In this document: positions 44,297-52,900 of the stretch, one piece after another | Layout: each line of letters begins with the position of its first letter | How positions within the stretch are numbered: the first letter of the stretch is position 1 | DNA from: JBGTCD01 sp041749015 | GTDB lineage: Bacteria > Bacteroidota > Bacteroidia > Cytophagales > Cyclobacteriaceae | Direction of reading: 5' to 3' | Assembly: GCA_041749015.1 (NCBI GenBank) | Contig: JBGTCD010000096.1 | Coordinates: forward strand, 1-64,000 | Length of the DNA stretch: 64,000 bases | The notes under the pieces: model-generated | Seen by the model: only the letters and a program-made list of their open reading frames with translations | Database searches by the model: none | What the model was told of the DNA's origin: nothing | Program-made: the position numbers and the translations under genes

Positions 44297-46081
44297 TTAT
44301 TTTTCCAGGGTAATGCTGTCATTTCCTATTAAAATAGGCTTATTGAACCGCCCTTCCTCGTCCCTGTTTTCGAGATTTAACACGCCTCTGGGGCAAACAG
44401 ATGAACAGATGCCGCAGCCTACACAAGAGGCCCGGATGATGTTCTGCCCACGCTGGGCGTACCACCGCACATCAATACCCATCTCACAATAGACCGAACA
44501 GTTACCGCAGGAGATGCACTGACCACCGTTAGTAGTGATCCGGAATCGTGACTTGAATCGCTGGACTATCCCCAGGTAGGCCGCCAGCGGACAGCCAAAC
44601 CGGCACCAGACCCTGTTGCCCATCAAGGGATAAAATCCGGTGCCTACCACTCCTGCAAATCCTGCACCGATCCAAGCCCCGTACCATTCCCTCAAGCCAT
44701 AAGAACTGACACCCAAAATCTCGGAAGAGCCCGTCCAATAGGTGTACAACACACCCGCGGTCATCACCACTGCCAGCACCAGCACCCCATGCACCATCCA
44801 CCGCTCTACTTTCCAGGCCCCGAGGCTGCGGTCAGAGAGTTGGCGGTAGGGGTCACCAAGTGTTTCGGCCAGACCCCCACACCCACATACCCAGGAGCAG
44901 TACCATCTTTTTCCAAAGAAATAAACCAGGACAGGTACCGCAATTATGATCAGGGCAGTGCCCCAACCAAGCATAAATATGCCAAGCGTTCCAGACTCTA
45001 TCATTTCGTTGATTCTGGTATCGAAGAAAAAGGAATAATCCAGGGGCCAGATATTTTTAAAATCGTGATAAGGCTTATTGAGCCTGATCAAAATCTCCGG
45101 GATGAGAAAGGCGAAGGCGGTCTGAAAGAACATCACCGAAATGGTTCTGATGATTTGGTACTTGCTATGACGGTATTTTATGATCATCCTCACGCCCATG
45201 ACCAGGATGGCAAGGGTATATATATATCCGTAAAGGAAAAACTGCCCGGCCTCACTGCCCTTGATCCAATGGCTGATGGGGTCTACCATGATCACCCAAT
45301 TGACCATATGTTCCGGGGCGAAATAAAGCACTATGTAAAATAATATCAGGAAACTGCCTGTGATGATACCAAGCCATCCCCTGTTCGTCATAGACCGGTG
45401 AAAAATCCCATTATTTTTAATCCCGGGGTGCTCCGTTTTTAACCTGGGAAGAAATATCAAAAGAGCGCCAATGATGCAAAGGCCGTAAGTCAACATCAGG
45501 AATAATCCCGGCCTTTTATTTACTGGATTGGTAGATGATGCTCTTGCAATGTCGTAGCGGAGGCTTTTTTGCTCATATCGGTCAAAGCCTTTTTTCGAGT
45601 TGATCTCGTAAGAAATGATATTCTTATTGACCTCACGGAGTCTTTCTTTCAAATCAGCACTACTTTCGAAGGTCTGACCTTCCAGCCACCCTCCATAATC
45701 TTTGAGAGCATTTTCCCTAAACTGGTCTTTTTCCCTATCACCAAAGAAATCCTCTGCTAGATTGAAATCCACTACCTTCTTTTCATTGAGAAGCGTCACG
45801 GATAGCTTTTCCAGGTCACTATCCGAAAAGCTGTAGGTTAAGTTTTGACTGTCATTGACCTGCTCTATAGCCTTGTCCAGGTCGCTTATCAAGCCAAAAG
45901 AAAACCTGTAAGTGCCGGGCTCAAAAGCCTCGATAAGCATCCGACTCTTTTCGTTATCACCGGCGACCTTGGCTAAGGTTGCTTCATCAACCTTATATTC
46001 ACCCAAAAACTGAGAGATAAGGAAAAAACCAAATCCAATGATAAATAGCGTATACCCTAATTTTTCTATTGGCTTCCTCAT
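44297..46081 (-). CDS. Membrane polyferredoxin (NosR/NapH-like 4Fe-4S protein)
   Basis: I chose the ATG at 46081 (594 aa), because it gives a 4-bp ATGA overlap with the flavoprotein gene; the longest frame begins at 46105. A first membrane helix is followed by a ~170-residue extracytoplasmic domain, then about six helices. NosR/NapH-type motifs are visible: WYCSWVCGCGGLAETLG and VWCRFGCPLAAYLG. The C-terminus holds two 4Fe-4S clusters (CISCGNCSVYC; CVGCGICSSVCP). It should pass electrons across or along the membrane. No nos, nap or nir gene is nearby, so its acceptor is unknown. Confidence 0.9.
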   Translation of the reverse strand: MRKPIEKLGYTLFIIGFGFFLISQFLGEYKVDEATLAKVAGDNEKSRMLIEAFEPGTYRFSFGLISDLDKAIEQVNDSQNLTYSFSDSDLEKLSVTLLNEKKVVDFNLAEDFFGDREKDQFRENALKDYGGWLEGQTFESSADLKERLREVNKNIISYEINSKKGFDRYEQKSLRYDIARASSTNPVNKRPGLFLMLTYGLCIIGALLIFLPRLKTEHPGIKNNGIFHRSMTNRGWLGIITGSFLILFYIVLYFAPEHMVNWVIMVDPISHWIKGSEAGQFFLYGYIYTLAILVMGVRMIIKYRHSKYQIIRTISVMFFQTAFAFLIPEILIRLNKPYHDFKNIWPLDYSFFFDTRINEMIESGTLGIFMLGWGTALIIIAVPVLVYFFGKRWYCSWVCGCGGLAETLGDPYRQLSDRSLGAWKVERWMVHGVLVLAVVMTAGVLYTYWTGSSEILGVSSYGLREWYGAWIGAGFAGVVGTGFYPLMGNRVWCRFGCPLAAYLGIVQRFKSRFRITTNGGQCISCGNCSVYCEMGIDVRWYAQRGQNIIRASCVGCGICSSVCPRGVLNLENRDEEGRFNKPILIGNDSITLEK

Positions 46082-47415
46082 AGTCCTGCAATTTTTTGAA
46101 ACCAATGATTCGATTTTTTTAAGGGAACTGCCATATCAGGAAATTTTTCATTGAAGTGTGACTTGATTTCTTTTTCATGCCGGGTAAAAAACTCCGGATC
46201 GAAGTGCGCTGTTTCCCACTGGTCGATTACTTCGCGAATGGTCTTTTCTTCCCTAATCCACTGGTCCAGCAACTCGTGACGGATCCGCATATCGAGGGTA
46301 TTAACACCGATCAACGCTTTAGATTTTTTTTCAAATACAAAGTGCAGGCACTTGCGGCCCTCCTCATGGGTCCAAACAAAACTTTCCTCGTGATCCTGAT
46401 CTTCAGGCATTACATACCCATAGGTCTGATATTCAATATCCAGGAATTTGGCAGAATTGAACCAAACTCCCGGTTTGTATGCCGTGCGCTTACCGGTGAT
46501 GGTAGCGGCTACTGTTTCGCCCATCATCCGGGCGGTATACCATACCTGCTCAATAGGCCTCCGTCCCGGCATGGGATTTTGATGCTCGGCACAGTCTCCG
46601 ATGGCATATACATCAGGGTAGTTGGTCTCCAGATACTCGTTGACTTTAATGCCTTTATTGGTCGCGATGAGACTATCTTTAACGAAATCGATGTTAGGAC
46701 TTACCCCGGCAGTGAGGCCTACAAACTCGCAGAGTATGGCTTCGTCTTTGTCGGTGACAACAGCCTTGACCCTGCCTTTTTCATCGGAGAGAATTTCCTT
46801 CAATTCTGTTTCGAGACGCAAGTCTATACCGTGCTCCCGAATATGGGATGAGATTATGGTCGTTTCAGGTTTAGGCAGCACATTATCCCAAAAGCTGTTT
46901 TCCCTCACGAGAAAGGTTACGGGGATATTTCTGGATTGGAGCATCTCTGCCATCTCGATCCCAATAAGACCTCCGCCCACTATGACAGCCCGTTTAATAT
47001 TTTTGGTATTTTCCTCCATGAGTTGAAGGTCTTGATAGCTGTACATGCCCTGGACTCCAGCCAGATCCTGACCCGGCCAGCCAAATTTATTGGATCTGGA
47101 GCCTGTGGCAAGAATGAGGATATCAAATGCTACAGTATCACCATTTTCCAAGGTGAGATTTTTGGCTTTTGGGTCCACCGACTTCACATAAGCCCTCAGG
47201 AGGTCGATTCGGTTTTTTTTCCAGAAAAAGTCCTCATATGGCTTAGTATGTTCGTAAGTCATGTGGCCCATGTAGATGTACATGAGGGCCGTCCGGGACC
47301 AGAAGTAGTCGGTCTCTGCTGATATGACGGTAATCCGGAAGTCACTCTGCTTGCGAATATGTCTTGCAGCTGTGATGCCACCTACGCCGTTGCCGATGAT
47401 TACGATATGTTTCAT
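46078..47415 (-). CDS. NAD(P)/FAD-dependent oxidoreductase
   Basis: The start is placed at MKHIVIIGNGVGG (445 aa); 18 additional upstream codons lack dinucleotide-fold features. The first GxGxxG binds FAD. The second (RAVIVGGGLIGIEMAEML) binds NAD(P)H near residue 150. VYAIGDCAEH is the second FAD motif near 280. The C-terminal ~130 residues differ from standard NADH dehydrogenase II or nitrite reductase relatives. As the first gene of the operon, overlapping the polyferredoxin gene by ATGA, it probably feeds electrons from NAD(P)H to it. Confidence 0.9.
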   Translation of the reverse strand: MKHIVIIGNGVGGITAARHIRKQSDFRITVISAETDYFWSRTALMYIYMGHMTYEHTKPYEDFFWKKNRIDLLRAYVKSVDPKAKNLTLENGDTVAFDILILATGSRSNKFGWPGQDLAGVQGMYSYQDLQLMEENTKNIKRAVIVGGGLIGIEMAEMLQSRNIPVTFLVRENSFWDNVLPKPETTIISSHIREHGIDLRLETELKEILSDEKGRVKAVVTDKDEAILCEFVGLTAGVSPNIDFVKDSLIATNKGIKVNEYLETNYPDVYAIGDCAEHQNPMPGRRPIEQVWYTARMMGETVAATITGKRTAYKPGVWFNSAKFLDIEYQTYGYVMPEDQDHEESFVWTHEEGRKCLHFVFEKKSKALIGVNTLDMRIRHELLDQWIREEKTIREVIDQWETAHFDPEFFTRHEKEIKSHFNEKFPDMAVPLKKSNHWFQKIAGL

Positions 47416-47529
47416 TCCTTTTACAAATGTCCCGATCTGTAATTTGAATATTTGTCCCGTTAATGACAAAAGATAAAGCTTAAATCGGAGGTTTTGGAAT
47501 GAACCTTGGATTTAAATCCTATCTACATT

Positions 47530-48858
47530 TCATTTTATCTGCTCCTCTATAATATCAAATCCAAGGGTTTCCAGTGCCTTGAGCACCGGCTCGTAAATGG
47601 CCTTTAGCGTGGGGATGATCACACCGGTTTCTTTGATTTTACCATCAAGGATTAAAGAGGCTGCCAGGGCCAGGGGCAATCCTACCGTTTTGCTCATAGC
47701 AGTATCGGTATGGTCAGTCCCTTTGGCTATCATGGTAGCATGGATTTCCCTGGGCTGTCCGGATTCCAGGTACTCAAACTTATTCCACATTACGATCATG
47801 TCCCGGTCCTCTTTCCGGAGGGTCCATTTTTTCTTCAAAATATGTTCGAGAATCTGGGCCGGGGTGCCCTTCTCTAATCCAACGGGTGTAATATCAAAAA
47901 TCCCTGACCATTTCAGCCGGTGCATTTCCGGACCATCAAGTTCCAGGTGCATGTAATGGGCCAGTTTGAGTTCTACCGAGTCATGGGGATTGTAGTACAT
48001 GAAGGAGTTGATAAAATCCCGGTGGGTCATGCTGGACACGCCTTCCATTTCATAGGTGTCATCGGTGGCGCCCAGTTGCACGAAGACATCCCAGGTGCGG
48101 CAAAATCCCGGCCTCCGCAAAGTGCCTCGGTAAATGGTATCGACCTCTCTTAAATTATATAGGTCGAGATACTTGAGAGAGTCTCTGTTAGCATACCCTT
48201 CGAAGTACCCATATCCGGGGATGTGGATCATTTCAATCCTGCGGAATAGTTTGTGGTACGGGATGTATTTGTACTTTCCTTCCTGTATGAATTTTACAAT
48301 ACCCTGCCCTGCCAGCACCACATTCCGTGGATTCCAGGTGAATTTATATTCCCAGGGATTACCTTCATCAGTACCGGGGGCCAGAAGGCCTCCTGCAAAG
48401 GATTCAAAAGTTTTGAGTTCGACACCTTTTTCTCTGAGTTTGTCGAGGATGCGCATGGCCCCCATATGGTCGAGGCCGGGATCGAGACCGCACTCGTTAA
48501 GAAGGATTGCTCCTTTTTCCTTAGCTCTGTCATGGAGGGCTTTCATCTCCGTACTGACATAAGAGGCGGTAGCCAGATGAATGCCTGCTTCCACACAAAA
48601 TTCTGCAATCACCGGGTGAAACTTCACCGGCAGCATGGAGATCACCAGGGCATTTCCGGGAAGGTGCTTCTGCAAAGATTCAGGGTCATTCACATCAAAA
48701 AATATGGCTTGGGCCCGACCATTGACCTTATCCCTTGCAAGGGCTTCATTGTAATCCCCAACGGTAACAGACCACTGTTTTTTTTCGGAATGGTCGAGAA
48801 AGTAATTGATTAAGGCGGTAGAAGACTGTCCTGCTCCCAGGATAAGGATTTTTTGCAT
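47530..48858 (-). CDS. Saccharopine dehydrogenase family protein
   Basis: A 442-aa protein with an N-terminal Rossmann motif (ILILGAGQSSTALINYF) and the saccharopine dehydrogenase C-terminal domain (LNECGLDPGLDHMGAMRILD; ESFAGGLLAPGTDEGNPWEY). It resembles the glutamate-forming LYS9/LKR-SDH branch and may act in lysine breakdown, but related carboxynorspermidine synthases share the fold. It is transcribed alone. A 16-nt inverted repeat lies 6 bp upstream. Confidence 0.88.
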   Translation of the reverse strand: MQKILILGAGQSSTALINYFLDHSEKKQWSVTVGDYNEALARDKVNGRAQAIFFDVNDPESLQKHLPGNALVISMLPVKFHPVIAEFCVEAGIHLATASYVSTEMKALHDRAKEKGAILLNECGLDPGLDHMGAMRILDKLREKGVELKTFESFAGGLLAPGTDEGNPWEYKFTWNPRNVVLAGQGIVKFIQEGKYKYIPYHKLFRRIEMIHIPGYGYFEGYANRDSLKYLDLYNLREVDTIYRGTLRRPGFCRTWDVFVQLGATDDTYEMEGVSSMTHRDFINSFMYYNPHDSVELKLAHYMHLELDGPEMHRLKWSGIFDITPVGLEKGTPAQILEHILKKKWTLRKEDRDMIVMWNKFEYLESGQPREIHATMIAKGTDHTDTAMSKTVGLPLALAASLILDGKIKETGVIIPTLKAIYEPVLKALETLGFDIIEEQIK

Positions 48859-48864
48859 TTAAAT

Positions 48865-48880
48865 TTCAATTAGAATTGAA
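48865..48880. promoter_or_regulatory. Inverted repeat TTCAATT-AG-AATTGAA
   Basis: Perfect 7-bp arms around 2 bp, ending 6 bp before the saccharopine dehydrogenase-like start codon. It is well placed for a repressor operator, but AT-rich palindromes also occur by chance. Confidence 0.35.
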
Positions 48881-48948
48881 GATGCTAAACTAAAAAATCT
48901 TTCTTGATTGAAATATTTTGAAACTAATTCTTATAAGATTTATTCATC

Positions 48949-49566
48949 TTACTTCTCAAGCACCTCCAACACTTCCTCCGAATGCTGGATAAGGGAAACC
49001 TCCTGGGCATAGAGCTCACTTAACCGCATCATAAAAATTTCGAAATTTTCAAGCCAAAGTTCCTCTCGAAAATATTCCCGTTCATTATAAAGTGCAAGAA
49101 GGTTTTGCAAGGCATTTCTCGTGTACTCCTGGTGTTCATATAGTCTGCTTAAAGCCATGCTGGTTTTAATATCAAAAGTGATGCGGTTGTGCCTGGCCAT
49201 ATTCCAGGCGTCATTGGTTATGATGGCCCTCATAATGCCCTCAGGAGCAAGGTCGCCCTCCCATAGGATTTTTAAGGCCTCCTCGTCTTCTTCAGCATAT
49301 GCGGGGGTAACGTTATCGATGATCTCTTTGTGGTAGGCCGACCAGTGCTCCAACAAGGCCTTGTTATTTCTGATTTCCGCAGTTATGGCATGAAGTGCCA
49401 TTTTGGTATCTTTCTTTTCTTGTTGACCAATCCGGCATTCATTAAGCATGAAAGCCAGGAACACACTGGTGAAAATGAGGCCTCCATGGATGAGGTGATC
49501 CAGGGTACGGGTGCCCAGGTTAAATTTTTTGGTGTTACTTTTCTTTTTTGGTTTGGTCATTATCAA
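48949..49566 (-). CDS. Small membrane protein with cytoplasmic basic tail (unknown)
   Basis: A 205-aa protein: a Lys-rich start (TKPKKKSNTKKF), one membrane helix near residue 30 (LIHGGLIFTSVFLAFML), then a mostly helical soluble region. The N-terminal helix plus EKKDTKMALHAITAEIRNNK resembles the layout of DUF6090-type proteins, but I do not claim the family. Its start shares 4 bp with the end of the next gene upstream, so the two are a pair. Confidence 0.7.
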   Translation of the reverse strand: MIMTKPKKKSNTKKFNLGTRTLDHLIHGGLIFTSVFLAFMLNECRIGQQEKKDTKMALHAITAEIRNNKALLEHWSAYHKEIIDNVTPAYAEEDEEALKILWEGDLAPEGIMRAIITNDAWNMARHNRITFDIKTSMALSRLYEHQEYTRNALQNLLALYNEREYFREELWLENFEIFMMRLSELYAQEVSLIQHSEEVLEVLEK

Positions 49567-50135
49567 GGGATTGGTTCAGGTGGCAGAAATAGTCCGGTAA
49601 CAGCCCATCGGTGGTCATAAATGGAGGCATATTCGATATAGGGCCGGATGTCTGATTGCTCCAGGTATTCCCGGATTTCCCTGGAGGCTGATTCAGCATT
49701 ACTAATTTTAAAAATGATTAATTCCTGTCCTGCAGGAATTACTTTACCGACCATTAAATTACTGTATTGTACCATCATCCCTGGATTATTTGTTACAGGT
49801 ATTTCCTGAAGAAAAATGGCAATATCGGAGGCAATAGAATCTCCGTTTTCCATGATTTTCACCTTTTTGATAAAAGCAGGCCCTACGCCGGTATTGACCA
49901 GACTAATTTCATAGGATTCAAATGTAAAAGAATGGGTCAATTCCAAATAGGGTAAGGCGGAAGCATACTGTGTTTCTCTTGCCAACTCAAATTGCTGGTT
50001 GATCACCCTGGTCTGATATAATAAAACCAAAAGGGTCCACACACTGATGGAAATGGCCGAAATGCTGATGATTTTATTTGGATTCCAGAATTTGACTTTG
50101 CTGGAATCAGGCTTTTTCGGTTTTTTATTTGCCAT
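49563..50135 (-). CDS. Small membrane protein, partner of the preceding (unknown)
   Basis: A 190-aa protein with a basic N-terminus (ANKKPKKPDSSKVKF), one membrane helix (IISISAISISVWTLLVLLY) near residue 25 and a probably beta-rich extracytoplasmic domain (LELTHSFTFESYEISLVNTG). No family recognised. It is translationally coupled to the downstream 205-aa gene. Both have a KKPKK-type tail and a single anchor, which suggests a complex. Confidence 0.7.
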   Translation of the reverse strand: MANKKPKKPDSSKVKFWNPNKIISISAISISVWTLLVLLYQTRVINQQFELARETQYASALPYLELTHSFTFESYEISLVNTGVGPAFIKKVKIMENGDSIASDIAIFLQEIPVTNNPGMMVQYSNLMVGKVIPAGQELIIFKISNAESASREIREYLEQSDIRPYIEYASIYDHRWAVTGLFLPPEPIP

Positions 50136-50190
50136 AAAATTTACTTTTTCCTTGTGGCAATATGAAAAAAATCAATGATTTTTTAAAAGG

Positions 50191-51000
50191 TCATAATAAT
50201 TTTCCTGACCAGGAAATATGCCCTTCAGGTAAAGTCCAGGTTGGGGGCGGGGTGGCAAAAATTCCAAATACAGATGATCCGGATCCACTCATGGCGGCAT
50301 ATATTGCACCATGCTCATAAAATTGATTTTTGATCTCCTGCAATTCGGCCCTGGTTTTAAAAACGGTTGTCTCAAAATCGTTTTTCATCTCTGAACGCCA
50401 CTCTTCCACGGGTAGTTTAATTATTTCTTTCAATTTAGAGACAGGTGCTTTAGGATGGATGCCTTTATAAGCCTCTGCGGTATTGATTCCAAAATCAGGC
50501 TTGATGATTTTGATAAAATATCCCTTTAGGACATTCTCTACAGGCTCCAGCACATCCCCGATACCTGTTGCCATCATGGGTTTATTTTTCAAAAAAAATG
50601 GGCAGTCACTACCGAGTTTTACTGCAAGTGAAGCCAATTCTTCTTCTTCAATTTTCAGATTAAAAAGTTGATTAACTACCAGTAGCACATGGGCCGCATC
50701 CGATGATCCCCCTCCCAGTCCGGCACCATGGGGGATGGTTTTGTGCAGGTGCAGATTTATTGGAGGCACCTCATAATTTTGCCGGAGTAGGGCGACTGCC
50801 TTGTAGCAGAGATTGTCTTCCTTTTGGGTGGTAGTTGGGATCCCAGTAAAGGTATACTGATCGGCCTTTGCTTCTAAAATCTCCAGGATATCACACCAAT
50901 CTACAGGGTATAGAAGGGTCTCAACATCATGGTAGCCATCCGCTCTTTTGCCGATTACCTGTAGCCCAAGATTGATCTTAGCATTAGGGAATACTACCAT
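50191..51000 (-). CDS. ispE: 4-diphosphocytidyl-2-C-methyl-D-erythritol kinase
   Basis: A 269-aa GHMP kinase of normal IspE length. The substrate region PNAKINLGLQVIGKRADGYH opens the protein, and the ATP loop is PHGAGLGGGSSDAAHV near residue 90. The C-terminal glycine-rich motif is AMSGSGSSVFGIF. It phosphorylates CDP-ME in the non-mevalonate isoprenoid pathway. It lies 6 bp after fabI on the same strand, so cotranscription is likely. Confidence 0.96.
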   Translation of the reverse strand: MVVFPNAKINLGLQVIGKRADGYHDVETLLYPVDWCDILEILEAKADQYTFTGIPTTTQKEDNLCYKAVALLRQNYEVPPINLHLHKTIPHGAGLGGGSSDAAHVLLVVNQLFNLKIEEEELASLAVKLGSDCPFFLKNKPMMATGIGDVLEPVENVLKGYFIKIIKPDFGINTAEAYKGIHPKAPVSKLKEIIKLPVEEWRSEMKNDFETTVFKTRAELQEIKNQFYEHGAIYAAMSGSGSSVFGIFATPPPTWTLPEGHISWSGKLL

Positions 51001-51006
51001 CAGGTC

Positions 51007-51819
51007 CTACTTGGTAAGCCGCTCGATCAGCTCTTCGGTGATACCGCTTGATGAGAAACCACCGTCATGCATCAGGTTTTGCATGGTGACCATTCTGGTA
51101 TAGTCAGAAAACATCATAATGATGTAACGGGCACAATCCTCGGCTGGGGCATTGCCCAGGGGCGACATCATTTCAGCATAATCAAAAAATACATCAAAAC
51201 CTGTAATGCCTGTGCCTGCAGTAGTTTTGGTTGGTGATTGGGAGATGGTATTGACCCGCACCTTTTTTGATTTTCCAAACCGGTACCCATAGCTTCGGGC
51301 TATTGATTCCAGCATGGCTTTGGCTTGTGCCATATCGCAATAGTCAGGGAAGGTACGCTGGGCAGCGATATAGCTTAGAGCCATTACTGAGCCCCATTCA
51401 TTCAAGGCATCAGTTTTCTCGGCAGTTTGCAGTACTTTATGAAATGACATGGCTGAAATGTCAAGGGTCTTGAGAAACCAGTCATAGTTGAGGTCTCCAT
51501 AGTTTCGGCCTTTCCTGACATTAGGGCTCATGCCTATAGAATGGAGTACGAAGTCTAATTTTCCACCGAGGATTTCCTGTGATTTTTCAAAAAGTGCCGT
51601 AAGGTCTTCAATGGAGGTGGCATCAGCAGGGATGACCTCTGAGCCACAGGATTCAGCAAGTTTTTGTATTTCGCCCATGCGCATAGCGACTGGAGCATTA
51701 GTAAGGGTAAATTCTGCCCCTTCTTCTTTGGCAATTACCGCTGTCTTCCAGGCAATGGAGTTTTCATCCAAAGCGCCAAAAATGATTCCTTTTTTTCCTT
51801 TAAGTAAATTCTGACCCAT
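51007..51819 (-). CDS. fabI: Enoyl-[acyl-carrier-protein] reductase FabI
   Basis: A 270-aa short-chain dehydrogenase of the FabI type. The N-terminus has the atypical NAD-binding start KKGIIFGALDENSIAW. The catalytic pair is Tyr150 and Tyr160 with Lys167 (YIAAQRTFPDYCDMAQAK), spaced as in FabI. The C-terminal YTRMVTMQNLMHDGGFS is close to the usual family end. It performs the last reduction of fatty-acid elongation. A 22-nt palindrome lies about 40 bp upstream. Confidence 0.95.
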   Translation of the reverse strand: MGQNLLKGKKGIIFGALDENSIAWKTAVIAKEEGAEFTLTNAPVAMRMGEIQKLAESCGSEVIPADATSIEDLTALFEKSQEILGGKLDFVLHSIGMSPNVRKGRNYGDLNYDWFLKTLDISAMSFHKVLQTAEKTDALNEWGSVMALSYIAAQRTFPDYCDMAQAKAMLESIARSYGYRFGKSKKVRVNTISQSPTKTTAGTGITGFDVFFDYAEMMSPLGNAPAEDCARYIIMMFSDYTRMVTMQNLMHDGGFSSSGITEELIERLTK

Positions 51820-51857
51820 AATAATTTCAGTTTTTATTGAATGAATGAGGATACAAT

Positions 51858-51879
51858 ATTAATAAAAGTTTTTATTAAT
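51858..51879. promoter_or_regulatory. 22-nt palindrome upstream of fabI
   Basis: ATTAATAAAA and its exact complement separated by GT, 39 bp before the fabI start. It is a candidate operator for fatty-acid control. A second palindrome (ATTGAATT-T-AATTCAAT, 51952-51968) lies further along the same 280-bp gap. Confidence 0.4.
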
Positions 51880-52028
51880 GGTGGGTCTTGAATACCCTTC
51901 ATCAAATCATGCATTTCTCACCAAATCCTTTCAATTTCGAGAAGGAAAATAATTGAATTTAATTCAATGAATGGAATGCTGTGACTTTTCCTTAATTAAT
52001 CCCCAAATAATAAGGAGGTTATGTTGGA

Positions 52029-52036
52029 TAATTTTG
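52029..52036 (+). promoter_or_regulatory. Candidate -7 box (TAATTTTG)
   Basis: Exact TAnnTTTG match 65 bp before the 250-aa membrane protein gene. No -33 box at the usual distance. Confidence 0.25.
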
Positions 52037-52101
52037 TTTTGAAAAAAATAATTTTTTACCTTGTACAGCAACCTTTCATTTAAACCTAAACTTGATCTAC
52101 A

Positions 52102-52854
52102 ATGAATAATATGCAGCAGTTTTTAGATGTATGGAACGTCTGGGCCATTTATGCAGCCATATTCTTTGCTGCACTGGGATTGGGTATCTTTATTTTCCAC
52201 AATTTGAAGATATCCATGTTAAAGGATTTGAAGACAAAGTACGACTACATCAACAACTGGGAAATAAAGCTATTTTGGTTCAGCCTGATTAGTTATATCA
52301 TCGCAGGAGCATTTTACTTCAACACGCTGGGATCAGAGTCGGTGGAATATCATGGTTTCTTTTGGTTTTTCGCAAGGGTATTTATATCAGTATGTCTGGT
52401 TTTGATGGCATATGTGATATTCAGAAATATTTTGGATGTGTACTACCCAGCTTTCGTAGCCAAGAAGCTTAAAACACTGAGGTACAAGCCCAGGATTTCG
52501 CCTACCGGCAATGTAATGAAGCTATTAAGTGAAGATGAGGAAGATGTGCATCTTGACGAAGGGATGCAGGCTGAAGAGGATGCCTTTTCTGTAGATTATG
52601 ACGTGTGGATTGATGAGGCAACGGGCCATACCCAGATTGAAAAGTATATGGGCCATAAAAATGCAGAGCAATGTGCTGATTGCAATTACTACACCCTCAA
52701 GGTAGAAAGGGAAGAGGTGCTTATTTCACCGACTACGATCGAACCGGGGCAGCTAATGAAGCATTATAAATGTTCCTATTGTGGTCATAAAGAAAGGAAA
52801 TCTTTCAACATTGCCCAGTTGGAACCTAATGTATCGGAAGCAAGCCCTGCATAA
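52102..52854 (+). CDS. Membrane protein with C-terminal zinc ribbon (unknown)
   Basis: A 250-aa protein. Three membrane helices lie near residues 12-34, 55-75 and 85-112. The cytoplasmic region after them has an acidic linker and a two-knuckle zinc ribbon (CADC ... CSYC, about 35 residues apart). I know no function. The gene stands alone and ends in a clear terminator, so it is a separate transcription unit. Confidence 0.8.
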   Translation: MNNMQQFLDVWNVWAIYAAIFFAALGLGIFIFHNLKISMLKDLKTKYDYINNWEIKLFWFSLISYIIAGAFYFNTLGSESVEYHGFFWFFARVFISVCLVLMAYVIFRNILDVYYPAFVAKKLKTLRYKPRISPTGNVMKLLSEDEEDVHLDEGMQAEEDAFSVDYDVWIDEATGHTQIEKYMGHKNAEQCADCNYYTLKVEREEVLISPTTIEPGQLMKHYKCSYCGHKERKSFNIAQLEPNVSEASPA

Positions 52855-52876
52855 TATTTAATCGTTTATTATTACT

Positions 52877-52900
52877 AAAGCCCAGAGAGGGCTTTTTTTA
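52877..52900. terminator. Terminator between convergent genes
   Basis: Stem AAAGCCC / GGGCTTT with a 5-nt loop (AGAGA) and a T run at 52893-52899. The leading A residues give a weaker T run in the other direction, so it may serve both the 250-aa gene and the convergent gene, whose stop codon it overlaps. Confidence 0.88.

Noticed and set aside
46177..46851. Long open frame opposite the FAD oxidoreductase
   Set aside because: It lies wholly antisense to a gene with clear motifs and has no domain or start context of its own.
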